DNA of 64,000 nt. Source: Niabella aurantiaca DSM 17617. Lineage in GTDB: Bacteria; Bacteroidota; Bacteroidia; Chitinophagales; Chitinophagaceae. The translations under genes were made by a program, and so were the position numbers. A model generated the notes under the pieces. The model saw nothing but the letters and a program-made list of their open reading frames with translations, was not told the DNA's origin and ran no database searches. The stretch is from assembly GCF_000374125.1 (NCBI RefSeq), contig NZ_KB893627.1, positions 124,001 through 188,000 of the forward strand, in the 5' to 3' direction. This document shows, piece by piece, positions 26,784 through 36,149 of this stretch (within the stretch, counting starts at the first letter, position 1; each line of letters begins with the position of its first letter).

Positions 26784-26898
26784 GCGGATGAAAACGGCCC
26801 GTTAGGACCTTTTATCAGCTGCAAGATAATTTTTTTTTCCCAGCCTGTGTAATCGGAAAGAATAAGGCATCCTCCCTCTGAACCATAAAGTAAAAAAT

Positions 26899-28806
26899 AT
26901 GAAACTACTGAAGGGAATGGCTGTGTTGCTCCTGGGTATCGCAGCCCTGGGGCTCACCCCCCGGCAAAGGACCATTAAAGGTGTGGTGCTGGATGACGGC
27001 AAAGCGCCGGTTGTGCATGCATCCGTACAGGTAAAAGGTACACAGCAGGCAGTAAGCACCGATGCACAGGGTGCATTCAGCATCCGGGCAGATAATCAGG
27101 ATGTGCTGATCATCACCGCGGTGGGGTTTGCTCAAAAGCAGGTGACCGTGGGCAAAGCGTCGGATCTGACCATTGTGCTTACCCCTTTGGGGAAGCAGCT
27201 GGACGAAGTGGTAGTAGTAGGATTGGGTACCCAAAAAAAATCTGCGGTGGTCGGTTCCATAATGATAAGGGGCGCATCCCTGTATGGCTCCCGCCGGCCG
27301 GTACCGGAACGCTGGCGCTATAACGGTAATATGAACCGGGAAGGGTATGAAGATTATAAAGAGAACCCCTTTTTAAAAGCAGAAGAGAATCCGCTTTCTA
27401 CCTTTTCCATAGATGTAGACGGAGCCTCCTACAGCAATATCCGCCGCCTTCTAAACAGTGAACAGCTGCCGCCGGCGGGCGCGGTGCGGATCGAGGAAAT
27501 GATCAATTACTTCAGCTACGACTACCCCCAGCCAAAAGGAAATGATCCTTTTGGGATCCATACGGTATATACGAGCTGTCCCTGGAATACCGGTCACCAA
27601 TTGGTTGCCATCGGGTTACAGGGAAAGAAGATCCCTATGGATGATCTGCCGCCTTCCAACCTGGTGTTCCTGATCGATGTAAGCGGAAGCATGGAGTCTC
27701 AGGATAAACTTCCGCTGGTTCAGTCATCAATGAAGCTGCTGGTGGATCAGCTAAGGGTAAAAGACAACATAGCCATCGTGGTTTATGCGGGTAGTGCGGG
27801 GCTTGTACTGCCGCCTACCGGTGGCGACGACAAAACAAAAATAAAAGACGCCATCGACGGACTCAGGGCTGGTGGCTCAACGGCTGGAGGAGCAGGCATC
27901 AGCCTGGCCTATAAAGTAGCCTCTGAAAATTTTATAAAAGGTGGGAACAACCGGGTGATCCTCTGTACAGACGGGGACTTTAATGTGGGAGCAAGCAGCG
28001 ATGCCGCGATGGAAAAGCTGATCGAAGAAAAGAGGGCGTCCGGGGTCTATTTGTCGGTACTGGGGTATGGAACCGGAAATTACCAGGATGCCAAAATGCA
28101 GAAACTGGCCAATAAGGGAAATGGCAATCATGCATATATCGATAACCTGAGCGAGGCACGGAGGGTGTTGATCAACCAGTATGGCGGTACCATGTTTACC
28201 ATCGCAAAGGATGTAAAACTGCAGGTGGAATTCAACCCGGTAAGGGTACAGGGATACCGGCTCATCGGCTATGAGAACCGGATGCTGGCAAAAGAAGATT
28301 TTAATGATGACCAGAAGGATGCCGGTGAGCTGGGAAGCGGTCATACGGTTACCGCGCTTTATGAGATCATTCCTGTTGGTATAAAAGCGCCGGAATTGAA
28401 AACCGTTGATGCGCTCCGGTACCGGAAAAATACTGCCGGCAATACCGCAACGTTTAAAAATGAGCTGATGACCATAAAATTCCGGTATAAAAAACCGGAT
28501 GGGAAAAGAAGCCTGCTGCTGCAAAAAAGCATAGAGGGGAACCCGGTAGCGTTTGCAGGTGCCGGCGCTGATATCCGGTTGGCTGCCGGGCTGGCCCAGT
28601 TTGGCATGTTGTTGAAAAACTCGGAATACAAAGGAACCGGTGGCTACCAGCTAGCGGAGCAACTGGTGAGTGGCCCCGATAAAAAAGGAAGGGATGTTTA
28701 CCGGAAAGAACTGTTACAATTGATCCGGAAAGCTTCAGCGATGGAGAAGCCGGTGCCGGAGGATATTTCTTATAAAAGAACAGACCGGTTGCCACACCGG
28801 AAATAG
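26899..28806 (+). CDS. VWA-domain (YfbK-like) exported protein with carboxypeptidase-like domain and SusC-type motif
   Basis: 635 residues with a signal peptide. Residues about 24-95 form a carboxypeptidase-D regulatory-like domain (KGVVLDDGKAPVVHASVQVKG). Then comes LDEVVVVGLGTQKKSAVVGS (101-120) followed by IMIRGASLYG, very close to the SusC plug start. A von Willebrand factor N-terminal region and a VWA domain follow, with an intact MIDAS motif DVSGS (260-264) and TDGDFNVG. The C-terminal part (about 440-620) is the YfbK/DUF3520-like region. No barrel is present. It is divergent from the sigma/anti-sigma genes. Its function is unknown; the VWA domain suggests metal-dependent protein binding. 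Confidence 0.85.
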   Translation: MKLLKGMAVLLLGIAALGLTPRQRTIKGVVLDDGKAPVVHASVQVKGTQQAVSTDAQGAFSIRADNQDVLIITAVGFAQKQVTVGKASDLTIVLTPLGKQLDEVVVVGLGTQKKSAVVGSIMIRGASLYGSRRPVPERWRYNGNMNREGYEDYKENPFLKAEENPLSTFSIDVDGASYSNIRRLLNSEQLPPAGAVRIEEMINYFSYDYPQPKGNDPFGIHTVYTSCPWNTGHQLVAIGLQGKKIPMDDLPPSNLVFLIDVSGSMESQDKLPLVQSSMKLLVDQLRVKDNIAIVVYAGSAGLVLPPTGGDDKTKIKDAIDGLRAGGSTAGGAGISLAYKVASENFIKGGNNRVILCTDGDFNVGASSDAAMEKLIEEKRASGVYLSVLGYGTGNYQDAKMQKLANKGNGNHAYIDNLSEARRVLINQYGGTMFTIAKDVKLQVEFNPVRVQGYRLIGYENRMLAKEDFNDDQKDAGELGSGHTVTALYEIIPVGIKAPELKTVDALRYRKNTAGNTATFKNELMTIKFRYKKPDGKRSLLLQKSIEGNPVAFAGAGADIRLAAGLAQFGMLLKNSEYKGTGGYQLAEQLVSGPDKKGRDVYRKELLQLIRKASAMEKPVPEDISYKRTDRLPHRK

Positions 28807-29111
28807 CGCGGTTCTCGCAACAGATATGCCCGGGCAGCCTGCGGCCGGGAGCAGCATGTTTGGGAATTTGTACGGGTAAATGGATGGTATTTAGATGTTT
28901 ATGTGCTTAATTTTCCCGGATCTCAATTTTGGCATAATATTTACAAATAATAGGGTAGGCCGTTGCTGGTTTGTATGGTTAAAAAAACAGCGTAGTTCTT
29001 ATCTGGTGTAGATACGTGGCCATTCAACGCTTATCCTATAAAATTTTAAGAGCGCTCCTTTGAACAGGGGGCGCTCTTGTTTTATAGAGGCGATTGTTCT
29101 TTATTTGCAGG
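28807..29111. other. Non-coding interval with a possible small RNA
   Basis: About 305 bases between the VWA gene and the next small membrane protein. The first 110 bases show nothing recognisable. From about 28920 the sequence becomes AT-rich (TAATATTTAC, TAATAGGG) and ends in a strong hairpin terminator at 29048-29084. A small RNA or a long 3' leader ending at that terminator is possible. I recognise no known RNA family in it. Confidence 0.4.
29048..29084 (+). terminator. Intrinsic terminator
   Basis: AAGAGCGCTCC (29048-29058) pairs with the GGGGCGCTCTT arm ending at 29078, with one G-T wobble and a loop of about nine bases, followed by GTTTTAT. It lies 240 bases after the VWA stop and about 30 bases before the next ATG. 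Confidence 0.75.
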
Positions 29112-29525
29112 ATGAAAATCTTAAGTCGCTCTCAATGGCTGGCACTTTTAGCAGCAATCGTCCTTACAATTGCCTGTTTTATGCCCTGGGCACAGATCCG
29201 GTCAATGGGACTTACTTTATCCGGCATTGATACCACGGGTACCCGTTATGGCAAACCGGGATATAATCATTTTATATTGACGACGGTGATCCTGGTGCTG
29301 ACGCTCATTGCGCGGATCTGGGCAAAAAGAATGAACCTGCTTTTTGGGGTGCTGAACCTGTCGTGGGCGATACGGAATTTCATTCTTTTTGGTCGCTGCG
29401 AAGCAGGCGACTGTCCTGAGCGGCAGATCGGTTTATACCTCGTACTGCTGGCTTCCATTATCCTCATGCTGACCATACTGTTTCCTAAAATGGAATTAAA
29501 GGATGAAGCAGAGCAAGACCTGTGA
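29112..29525 (+). CDS. Small four-helix membrane protein, unknown function
   Basis: 137 residues from the ATG at 29112; a TTTATTTG near-consensus -7 element sits just before it (29099-29106), which makes an upstream start unlikely. Four hydrophobic helices are visible (about residues 8-28, 50-70, 76-92, 103-123) with short loops and a charged tail (KMELKDEAEQDL). The loop after helix three has CEAGDCPE. I recognise no domain. It is convergent with the VIT-like gene, sharing a palindromic terminator. Confidence 0.65.
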   Translation: MKILSRSQWLALLAAIVLTIACFMPWAQIRSMGLTLSGIDTTGTRYGKPGYNHFILTTVILVLTLIARIWAKRMNLLFGVLNLSWAIRNFILFGRCEAGDCPERQIGLYLVLLASIILMLTILFPKMELKDEAEQDL

Positions 29526-29546
29526 GGGTTTAAAAGTTTCACAGGT
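29518..29546. terminator. Palindromic terminator between convergent genes
   Basis: ACCTGTGA (29518-29525) and TCACAGGT (29539-29546) form a perfect 8-base-pair stem around a 13-base A/T-rich loop. It overlaps the 3' ends of both converging genes, so it can serve both. The words match a palindrome type common in Bacteroidota intergenic DNA. Confidence 0.55.
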
Positions 29547-30145
29547 TAAAGCAGGGTGCCGATCCAATAGGCGCCTGCCGCCGCGATGACGCCCCCGCCT
29601 GCGGTTAACAGGATCCCACCCCATGCAGGGCGGCCAAACAGCCGGTATTTCAAAAATCCCGCTATCATCAGCATCAGCGCCGGCAGCACAAAGAAGCGAT
29701 ACCCGGGTAGTGCAGCTAACCGGATATTGAGCAATACGATAAGGCCGCCGGCAATACATCCCCAAAAGATCCAGCATGCGTAATGTAATGGCGCCAAAGG
29801 CTCTCCGGGAGCCGTCTTTCCGCTCCATGCTGTTTTCCATTCGGAGCTTTCCCGCTGTGCATCTTTTATCAGGTCATCCTTGATGTGGTCGGCCACATCC
29901 AATCCTTTATAGACATTTAGAATGCGTTTGTCATGGGTGCGCGACAGCTCTTCCCTGCGGGTAAAGAATCCGCCTGCGGCCATCAGCACTGCCGTGGCCA
30001 GCGCCGCATAAATGGTATAGATCCGGGCGGCAGGGAACGGGCTCCCCAGCCCCGTAAGAAAACAGTACACCGTAAGGGGAATAATGATGCCGTCGATGGC
30101 ACCAATGAGGACGGAAGAAAAATAGCTGGCGGATATTTTAAGCAT
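29546..30145 (-). CDS. VIT1/CCC1-like membrane protein
   Basis: 199 residues with about five transmembrane helices. The start ([25 protein letters not shown]) and the motif [10 protein letters not shown] recall VIT1/CCC1 iron/manganese transporters, which have a conserved DG in helix one and a charged R-E stretch after helix two. The end ([30 protein letters not shown]) also follows that family. The usual long metal-binding cytoplasmic helices are short here. The gene overlaps the ornithine aminotransferase stop by 8 bases, so it is probably translated from the same mRNA. The substrate is inferred only. Confidence 0.65.
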   Translation of the reverse strand: MLKISASYFSSVLIGAIDGIIIPLTVYCFLTGLGSPFPAARIYTIYAALATAVLMAAGGFFTRREELSRTHDKRILNVYKGLDVADHIKDDLIKDAQRESSEWKTAWSGKTAPGEPLAPLHYACWIFWGCIAGGLIVLLNIRLAALPGYRFFVLPALMLMIAGFLKYRLFGRPAWGGILLTAGGGVIAAAGAYWIGTLL

Positions 30146-31370
30146 TGAGGTCGTTTAATGAATGACCAATGATTCCGACGGCCTCTTCCAGCTGGGCTTT
30201 TGTGATGCAAAGAGGAGGGGCAAACCGGATCTTATCACCATGGGTGGGTTTTGCCAGCAGCCCGTTCTTTTTCATCTTCAGGCAGATCTTCCAGGCCGCT
30301 TCGGGATCGCTTGCGTGGATCTCAATAGCATTCAACAGCCCTTTGCCTCTTACCTGGCGTATATGCGGGGAAGAAAGCCCCCGGATCTGTTCGCGGAAAT
30401 AATCGCCCAGCCTCAGGGCATTGCCTGCCATATCTTCATCGATCAGCACCTGCAATGAGGCGATGGCCGTAACCGCAGCCAGCGGATTGCCGCCATAGGT
30501 AGAGCCATGTTCCCCGGGTTTAATGGTCAGCATGATGGCGTCATTGGCCAGTACTGCGCTAATGGGCATCATGCCTCCGCTCAGCGCCTTTCCCAGCAGC
30601 ACCATATCGGGCTTTACCTGCTCTGCATCACAGGCCAGCAGATGACCGGTACGGCAGAGGCCCGTTTGGATCTCGTCGGCAATAAACAGCACACCGGCTT
30701 CTTCACAAAGCTGCTTGGCGGTTGCCAGGTAACCATCGTCGGGTACAATAACACCCGCTTCTCCCTGTATCGGCTCAACCAGGAAGCCGGCCACATTTTT
30801 TTGTTTCAGCGCTGTGGCCAGCGCAGAAAGATCGTTGTAGGGGATCTTTAAAAAACCACCGGCGAAGGGGCCAAAATTTTTGGTTGAGGAAGCGTCGCTG
30901 CTAAAGGAAATAACCGTGGTCGTTCTTCCATGGAAGTTCTGCTCACAAACAATGATCACTGCTTCATTTTCAGGAATGCCCTTTACTTCGTAGGCCCATT
31001 TTCTGCAGAGCTTGATGCCGGTTTCCACCGCTTCCACGCCCGTATTCATCGGCAGCACTTTATCATACCCCAGCAAATTGGTAATGTACTGTTCAAAATC
31101 ACCCAGCTTGTCATTATAAAAGGCACGGCTGGTAAGCGTCAGCTGCTGCGCCTGTTCCGTAAAAGCTGCCACAATGCGCGGATGGCAATGCCCCTGGTTT
31201 ACGGCAGAGTAACCACTTAGAAAATCATAGTACCGGTTGCCTTCCACATCCCATACAAAAACACCTTTTCCTTTTGAAAGAACAACGGGAAGGGGATGAT
31301 AATTGTGTGCGCCATAGGCTTCTTCAAGATCGATAAAATAGCTATCTGTATTTTGAGCAATTGCAGACAT
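30138..31370 (-). CDS. rocD: Ornithine--oxo-acid aminotransferase
   Basis: 410 residues, normal for the family. This is a class III PLP aminotransferase: [38 protein letters not shown], the cofactor-binding [12 protein letters not shown], and the Schiff-base Lys261 in [15 protein letters not shown]. These are hallmarks of ornithine delta-aminotransferase, which makes glutamate semialdehyde (route to proline) from ornithine. No signal peptide. It is followed by, and overlaps, a VIT-like membrane-protein gene. The 240 bases upstream hold no gene. Confidence 0.95.
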   Translation of the reverse strand: MSAIAQNTDSYFIDLEEAYGAHNYHPLPVVLSKGKGVFVWDVEGNRYYDFLSGYSAVNQGHCHPRIVAAFTEQAQQLTLTSRAFYNDKLGDFEQYITNLLGYDKVLPMNTGVEAVETGIKLCRKWAYEVKGIPENEAVIIVCEQNFHGRTTTVISFSSDASSTKNFGPFAGGFLKIPYNDLSALATALKQKNVAGFLVEPIQGEAGVIVPDDGYLATAKQLCEEAGVLFIADEIQTGLCRTGHLLACDAEQVKPDMVLLGKALSGGMMPISAVLANDAIMLTIKPGEHGSTYGGNPLAAVTAIASLQVLIDEDMAGNALRLGDYFREQIRGLSSPHIRQVRGKGLLNAIEIHASDPEAAWKICLKMKKNGLLAKPTHGDKIRFAPPLCITKAQLEEAVGIIGHSLNDLNA

Positions 31371-31609
31371 AGTCAGAAAGTTTAAAAAATGAGTAAAATA
31401 ATCAGAAACGGAAATTGTCCGGAGCAGTACCGGTTTGGGACCCTGACAGATGTCAGTGGTTCAACAGATCGAGATGCTGTCGCAAAAATGAAAGTCGGAG
31501 CGTACCTGCTGTAAGCATAGCCGCAAGATACAAAAAATGGCGGATAAACGCAACGGGAATTTGAAGATGTGAAAATATGAGAATGAAAATGTGGGATGGA
31601 TGATGGCAT

Positions 31610-32437
31610 TCAACGAAGCAATGGGTCATCCAGGCAAATGTATCTGACAAAATAAGTATCCGGAAAAGCGATCGTGCCCGGGCGGCTCCTGAAGAGGCCG
31701 AAGACCGTGCTGCCCGTTCCCGTCATGGCCGTAAACACGGCACCGGTTGCATGTAACCGGTCGCGGATCTCCTTCACTTCGGGATATGCTTCAAACACCA
31801 GGGGAGCAAAATCGTTGGCAACAAAGGAGACCCACTCGGAAGGAGGGGAAGCGGCAATGTTTTTTAATGAGTGCGCCGGAGGACCGGGTGTAAGCCGGCT
31901 GAATGCCCATGCGGTGCTGATGTGGATGCCGGGGTTCACGATAACCAGGTAATACCGGCCCAGGTCCAGTGAAACCGGCTGAAGCTCCTCACCGCGGCCG
32001 GTGCCATAGCTGGGCGTATTGCGGATGAAAAACGGGCAATCGCTGCCGAGGGTCAGGGCATATTTTAATAATTGTTTTTCCGGCAATTGTAAATCAAAGA
32101 GCCGGTTCAGTGCGCTCAATGCGGTAGCCCCATTGGCGCTGCCCGCTCCAAGACCGGCACCGGCCGGGATGTTCTTTAAAAGATGAAACCAGACAGGAGG
32201 CAGCTCGGGCCGGTCACGTTTTAGCAATTGCCAGGCCTTCAATACGATGTTGTTTTCCTTATTGCCGGGGATGGGAAGTCCGTAAAGGCTCAGCCCGGTT
32301 TCTTCCGCGGGAAGCAGTTCCAGCACATCGTAGAGTGGCAGGGGGTAAAAGACCGTTTCCAGGTCGTGATATCCATCCGGCCGCCGGGCCGTAATGTGCA
32401 GCCCTAAATTTATTTTACAATTGGAAAAGAATACCAC
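31610..32437 (-). CDS. ispE: 4-diphosphocytidyl-2-C-methyl-D-erythritol kinase
   Basis: 275 residues. GHMP-kinase fold: the N-terminal KINLGLHITARRPDGYHDLETVFYPL, the ATP motif IPAGAGLGAGSANGATAL, and the third motif MTGTGSTVFGLF. The Asp of SDCPFF, the catalytic region, is present. IspE phosphorylates CDP-methylerythritol in the non-mevalonate isoprenoid pathway. The gene lies 32 bases downstream of the bifunctional nuclease gene on the same strand, so both may be co-transcribed. Confidence 0.95.
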   Translation of the reverse strand: MVFFSNCKINLGLHITARRPDGYHDLETVFYPLPLYDVLELLPAEETGLSLYGLPIPGNKENNIVLKAWQLLKRDRPELPPVWFHLLKNIPAGAGLGAGSANGATALSALNRLFDLQLPEKQLLKYALTLGSDCPFFIRNTPSYGTGRGEELQPVSLDLGRYYLVIVNPGIHISTAWAFSRLTPGPPAHSLKNIAASPPSEWVSFVANDFAPLVFEAYPEVKEIRDRLHATGAVFTAMTGTGSTVFGLFRSRPGTIAFPDTYFVRYICLDDPLLR

Positions 32438-32469
32438 TTTGACCGTGTATTAGATGGTGGTGCGGGGCG

Positions 32470-33066
32470 TTATTTTTTTGTCCGGCTATTGATCTCATCG
32501 CGTATGGCTATTGCCCGGATATAATCCTCGTTCTCCAAAACCTCATTCAGCATTGTATGGAGCTCCTCAAGGCTCAGCGTTTTCAGGTCGTCCCGTGCGG
32601 GCTCGCTGGTAGTGGCGCCCACTGCCTCTTCCTTGGTAGCTTTGGGTTCGCCTTTTTCATCCATTACAATACCCGCGGTTTCCAATATATGCTCGTAAGT
32701 GTAAATGGGGCACCCAAAGCGAACGGCCAGTGCAATGGCATCAGAAGTGCGGCTGTCGATTTCCACCGTATCATGATCCGATGAACAGATAAGTTTACTG
32801 AAGAATATGCCTTCCTGCAGGTCTGAAATAATGATCTCGTGTAAATCGATATTGAATGCCACCAGGAAATTTTTCATCAGGTCATGAGTCAGAGGCCGGC
32901 TGGGATTCATTTTTTCGAGGGCTACTGCAATGGCCTGCGCTTCAAATCCGCCGATGACGATCGGCAGGCGTCGCAAGCCATTTACTTCACCCAGCACCAC
33001 GGCATATGAATGGGTCTGGGTTATGCTGTGTGATAAAGCCACTATTTCTAACTCGATTTTTTTCAT
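32470..33066 (-). CDS. Bifunctional nuclease (BFN/DUF151) with UvrB/C motif
   Basis: 198 residues. Residues about 1-135 form the BFN (DUF151) domain: LGEVNGLRRLPIVIGGFEAQAIAVALE, SRPLTHDLMKNFL and DSRTSDAIALAVRFGCPIYTYEHIL. A linker follows, then a UvrB/UvrC-type helical motif (LSLEELHTMLNEVLENEDYIRAIAIRDEI). The family has reported RNase/DNase activity, and the UvrB/C motif is a protein-interaction element in repair proteins. The combination is usual in Bacteroidota. It has its own promoter (33102-33109) and precedes ispE. Confidence 0.9.
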   Translation of the reverse strand: MKKIELEIVALSHSITQTHSYAVVLGEVNGLRRLPIVIGGFEAQAIAVALEKMNPSRPLTHDLMKNFLVAFNIDLHEIIISDLQEGIFFSKLICSSDHDTVEIDSRTSDAIALAVRFGCPIYTYEHILETAGIVMDEKGEPKATKEEAVGATTSEPARDDLKTLSLEELHTMLNEVLENEDYIRAIAIRDEINSRTKK

Positions 33067-33101
33067 ATATCACAATTCTTAAATACGGGGTATTTAATCG
33101 A

Positions 33102-33109
33102 CAAATATA
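33102..33109 (-). promoter_or_regulatory. -7 promoter element (TATATTTG) for the bifunctional nuclease gene
   Basis: The minus strand reads TATATTTG, an exact TAnnTTTG match, 35 bases before the ATG at 33066. It would drive the nuclease gene and ispE. Confidence 0.6.
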
Positions 33110-33190
33110 ACCCTTTTTTGTGGTCAATGATCTGCTTTTACAGGCAAAATCGGCCGGTAAGGCGCGCACATACCTTTCGGACAGAAGACA

Positions 33191-34840
33191 TTATCGCATC
33201 TTTTTATAAGCATTGATCAGACCGGAAGTGCTGCTGTCGTGCCCGGAGACCGCGGCATCATTTTCGAGGGCCGGCAAGATTTTATTGGCCAGCTGCTTGC
33301 CCAGTTCCACACCCCACTGATCAAAACTGTAAATATTCCAGATCACTCCCTGAACAAAGATCTTGTGCTCATACAGGGCGATCAGCTGCCCCAGTGTATA
33401 AGGGGTGATCTTCTTTATCAGGATGGAGTTGGTGGGCTTGTTTCCTTCAAATACTTTAAAGGGCGCCAGCTTGTCGATGTCGGCTTTCGGCATGCCGGAT
33501 TGCTTCAATGCTGCTTTTACTTCTTTCAGTGATTTGCCATTCATCAGGGCCTCGGTCTGTGCAAAAAAATTGCTTAACAATTTCTGATGATGGTCTCCAA
33601 CGGGATTATGGGTTTGCGCAGGGGCTATAAAATCGCAGGGGATCAGAGGGGTGCCCTGGTGAATGAGCTGATAGAAAGCATGCTGACCATTGGTGCCGGG
33701 TTCGCCCCAGATCACCGGTCCGGTAGCATAGGAAACTTTTTTTCCGTTGCGGTCCACACTTTTTCCGTTGCTTTCCATATTGCCCTGCTGGAAATAAGCG
33801 GGGAAGCGATGCAGGTACTGGTCGTAAGGAAGAATGGCTTCCGTTTGTGTGTCGAAAAAATCGGTGTACCAGAGTCCTACCAGCGCCATGATCACCGGGA
33901 TGTTCTTATCAAAAGGGGCAGTTTTAAAATGTTCGTCAATATCGGAAGCCCCTTTCAGGAGTGCTTCAAAATGATCATAGCCAATGGTCAGGGCTATAGA
34001 CAGGCCGATGGCGGACCAAAGCGAATAACGGCCACCCACCCAATCCCAGAACTCGAACATATTCTTTGGATCGATGCCGAATTTCTTTACTTCCGGGGCA
34101 TTGGTGCTCAGCGCTGCAAAGTGTTTGGATACCTGTTTGACGTCCTTGGCCTTTTTCAGGAACCAATCCCGGGCCGTATGTGCATTGGTCATCGTTTCCT
34201 GGGTGGTAAAGGTTTTTGAAGCGATCAGGAAGAGCGTTGTTTCGGGGTTTACCTTTTTGAGGACCTCTGTGATCTGTGTGCCGTCAACGTTCGATACAAA
34301 ATAGGCTTCGATGCCCCTGATGGTGTAGGGTTTCAGGGCTTCCGTAACCATAAACGGGCCAAGGTCGCTTCCCCCGATCCCGATATTTACGATGGACCTG
34401 ATTTTCTTACCGGTGTATCCTACATGCGCTCCACTGTGTACGGCCTCGCAGAAGCGTTTCATTTTCTGCTGCACCCTGCGTACTGCTGGCACTACGTTTT
34501 CACCATTGCCGAAAATGGCGCCCTTCCCAAAATACCGCAGTGCTATATGCAGCACGGACCGGTGCTCCGTCTGGTTGATGAGCGCTCCGGAGAACATGGC
34601 ACGGATCGCCTCTGGCAGCCGGGTTTCTTTTGCCAGCTCCCTCAGCAGCTGAAGGGTATCGTCCGTGATCCTGTTTTTTGAGTAATCAAAGAGTATATCA
34701 CCGTGGCGGAGGGAATATTTTTGAAAGCGTTGGTCATCGGCGGCAAAAAGGTCCCGCATCTGCACCTGTTTCATCACCGCGGCATGGGCAGCCAGTTTCT
34801 TCCAGCTTTTTGTTTTGGATGGGTTTTGGGTTGGTAACAT
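33191..34840 (-). CDS. pgi: Glucose-6-phosphate isomerase
   Basis: 549 residues, the same length as the E. coli enzyme. Sugar-phosphate and catalytic motifs: [64 protein letters not shown], and the catalytic region [20 protein letters not shown]. The SIS fold is complete. It interconverts glucose-6-phosphate and fructose-6-phosphate in the cytosol. The gene lies 24 bases after the threonine aldolase stop on the same strand, so the two probably share a transcript. Confidence 0.97.
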   Translation of the reverse strand: MLPTQNPSKTKSWKKLAAHAAVMKQVQMRDLFAADDQRFQKYSLRHGDILFDYSKNRITDDTLQLLRELAKETRLPEAIRAMFSGALINQTEHRSVLHIALRYFGKGAIFGNGENVVPAVRRVQQKMKRFCEAVHSGAHVGYTGKKIRSIVNIGIGGSDLGPFMVTEALKPYTIRGIEAYFVSNVDGTQITEVLKKVNPETTLFLIASKTFTTQETMTNAHTARDWFLKKAKDVKQVSKHFAALSTNAPEVKKFGIDPKNMFEFWDWVGGRYSLWSAIGLSIALTIGYDHFEALLKGASDIDEHFKTAPFDKNIPVIMALVGLWYTDFFDTQTEAILPYDQYLHRFPAYFQQGNMESNGKSVDRNGKKVSYATGPVIWGEPGTNGQHAFYQLIHQGTPLIPCDFIAPAQTHNPVGDHHQKLLSNFFAQTEALMNGKSLKEVKAALKQSGMPKADIDKLAPFKVFEGNKPTNSILIKKITPYTLGQLIALYEHKIFVQGVIWNIYSFDQWGVELGKQLANKILPALENDAAVSGHDSSTSGLINAYKKMR

Positions 34841-34864
34841 ATTCTTTCTTTTGTTTAGTAGTTT

Positions 34865-35872
34865 TTAAATGGACCGGATCTTTTCGAGCACCTGGTCTAC
34901 CATATGCCCGGTAACGTCCAGGTGCAATACAAAGCGGACACGGTTGGCAGATACCGCGTTGCAAAGCACTCCCTGCTCTCTGAGTTTTGCAACGAGATCG
35001 GAGGCATGGCCGCTTGTTTCAAAAATAATGATATTTGTTGCTACGGGTAAAATGTTTTCAACAAAACTGCAATGCTCCAGGGCGCCGGCGATCGCTGTTG
35101 CATGGGCATGGTCGGTCTGCAGCCGGGTAATATGGTGCTCCAGCGCGTAAGTTCCTGCGGCTGCAAGGATGCCTGCCTGGCGCATGCCGCCTCCCAGTAC
35201 CTTGCGGAAGCGCCTTGCCTTAGCAATAAACGGTTTGCTACCCAGCAATACACTGCCTACCGGGCAACCGAGGCCTTTGGAAAAGCAAACGGAAATACTG
35301 TCGAACAGCTGACCATATTGGCCGGGTGTTTCCCCGCGGGCCACCAGCGCATTGAACAAACGGGCCCCGTCGAGATGAAAACCCATATGGCGGGCCGCGC
35401 ATACTTTTTGTATCTGCTCTAACGCTTCAAAATCGTAACAGCTTCCGCCGCCGCGGTTGCTGGTGTTTTCGATGCAGACCAATGTGCTTGCCGGTTTGTG
35501 CACATCATCCGGGTTAACGGCCGCTGCCACCTGAGCTGCTGTAATACGCCCGTGGTCTCCCGGAAGCAAACGGACGGAGGCTCCGGAATTAAAAGCAATG
35601 CCGCCGGCCTCATACTGATACACATGGGCATCCGCATCGCAGATCACCTCATCCCCGGGCTGGGTATGGCACTTGATCGCTATCTGGTTGGTTTGCGTGC
35701 CGCTGGCACAAAAGAGCGCTGCCTCCATATGGAACAATGCGGCACAACGCGCTTCGAGGTCATTAACGGCGGGGTCTTCCCCAAAAACGTCGTCGCCGGT
35801 CTTTGCCTGCATCATAGCCTGCAGCATGCCGGGAGAGGGACGCGTTACGGTATCTGAACGTAGATCAATCAT
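34865..35872 (-). CDS. ltaE: Low-specificity L-threonine aldolase
   Basis: 335 residues of a PLP fold-type I aldolase: [42 protein letters not shown], the cofactor Asp in [11 protein letters not shown], and Lys199 in [13 protein letters not shown]. This set is diagnostic of the beta-eliminating/threonine aldolase family, which cleaves threonine to glycine and acetaldehyde. It starts right after an exact promoter element (35881-35888) and leads a two-gene unit with pgi. Confidence 0.93.
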   Translation of the reverse strand: MIDLRSDTVTRPSPGMLQAMMQAKTGDDVFGEDPAVNDLEARCAALFHMEAALFCASGTQTNQIAIKCHTQPGDEVICDADAHVYQYEAGGIAFNSGASVRLLPGDHGRITAAQVAAAVNPDDVHKPASTLVCIENTSNRGGGSCYDFEALEQIQKVCAARHMGFHLDGARLFNALVARGETPGQYGQLFDSISVCFSKGLGCPVGSVLLGSKPFIAKARRFRKVLGGGMRQAGILAAAGTYALEHHITRLQTDHAHATAIAGALEHCSFVENILPVATNIIIFETSGHASDLVAKLREQGVLCNAVSANRVRFVLHLDVTGHMVDQVLEKIRSI

Positions 35873-35880
35873 CTGGGTTC

Positions 35881-35888
35881 CAAAATTA
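35881..35888 (-). promoter_or_regulatory. -7 promoter element (TAATTTTG) for ltaE-pgi
   Basis: The minus strand reads TAATTTTG, an exact TAnnTTTG match, 8 bases before the ATG at 35872. The mRNA would begin at or next to the start codon, as for apbE and the Crp/Fnr gene. Confidence 0.6.
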
Positions 35889-35997
35889 GGATTTTGAAAG
35901 AAGCCGGCATCACTGTGCGCTGAAATTTACGGGTGCGCTTAAATAAATGAAATTCAGTAAGGATGGTTACATTATATATTTTTTAACATATAAAAGC

Positions 35998-36005
35998 TAA
36001 ATTTG
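35998..36005 (+). promoter_or_regulatory. -7 promoter element (TAAATTTG) for the L,D-transpeptidase gene
   Basis: TAAATTTG matches TAnnTTTG exactly and is preceded by a very A/T-rich stretch. It lies 144 bases before the ATG at 36150, giving a leader of about 135 bases that is A/T-rich and has no structure I can name. Confidence 0.5.
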
Positions 36006-36149
36006 TAGATAATTTGTAACACATCATCAAAATATCTGTCTCTTTTTTTCGTTTTTAAAGAGCAGATGCGGTGGTTCATTTTGTAAATAGTGATCATTAA
36101 ATTTTAAACGGCGATCTATTATTATCCGACGAATTATTATTGATTTAAA

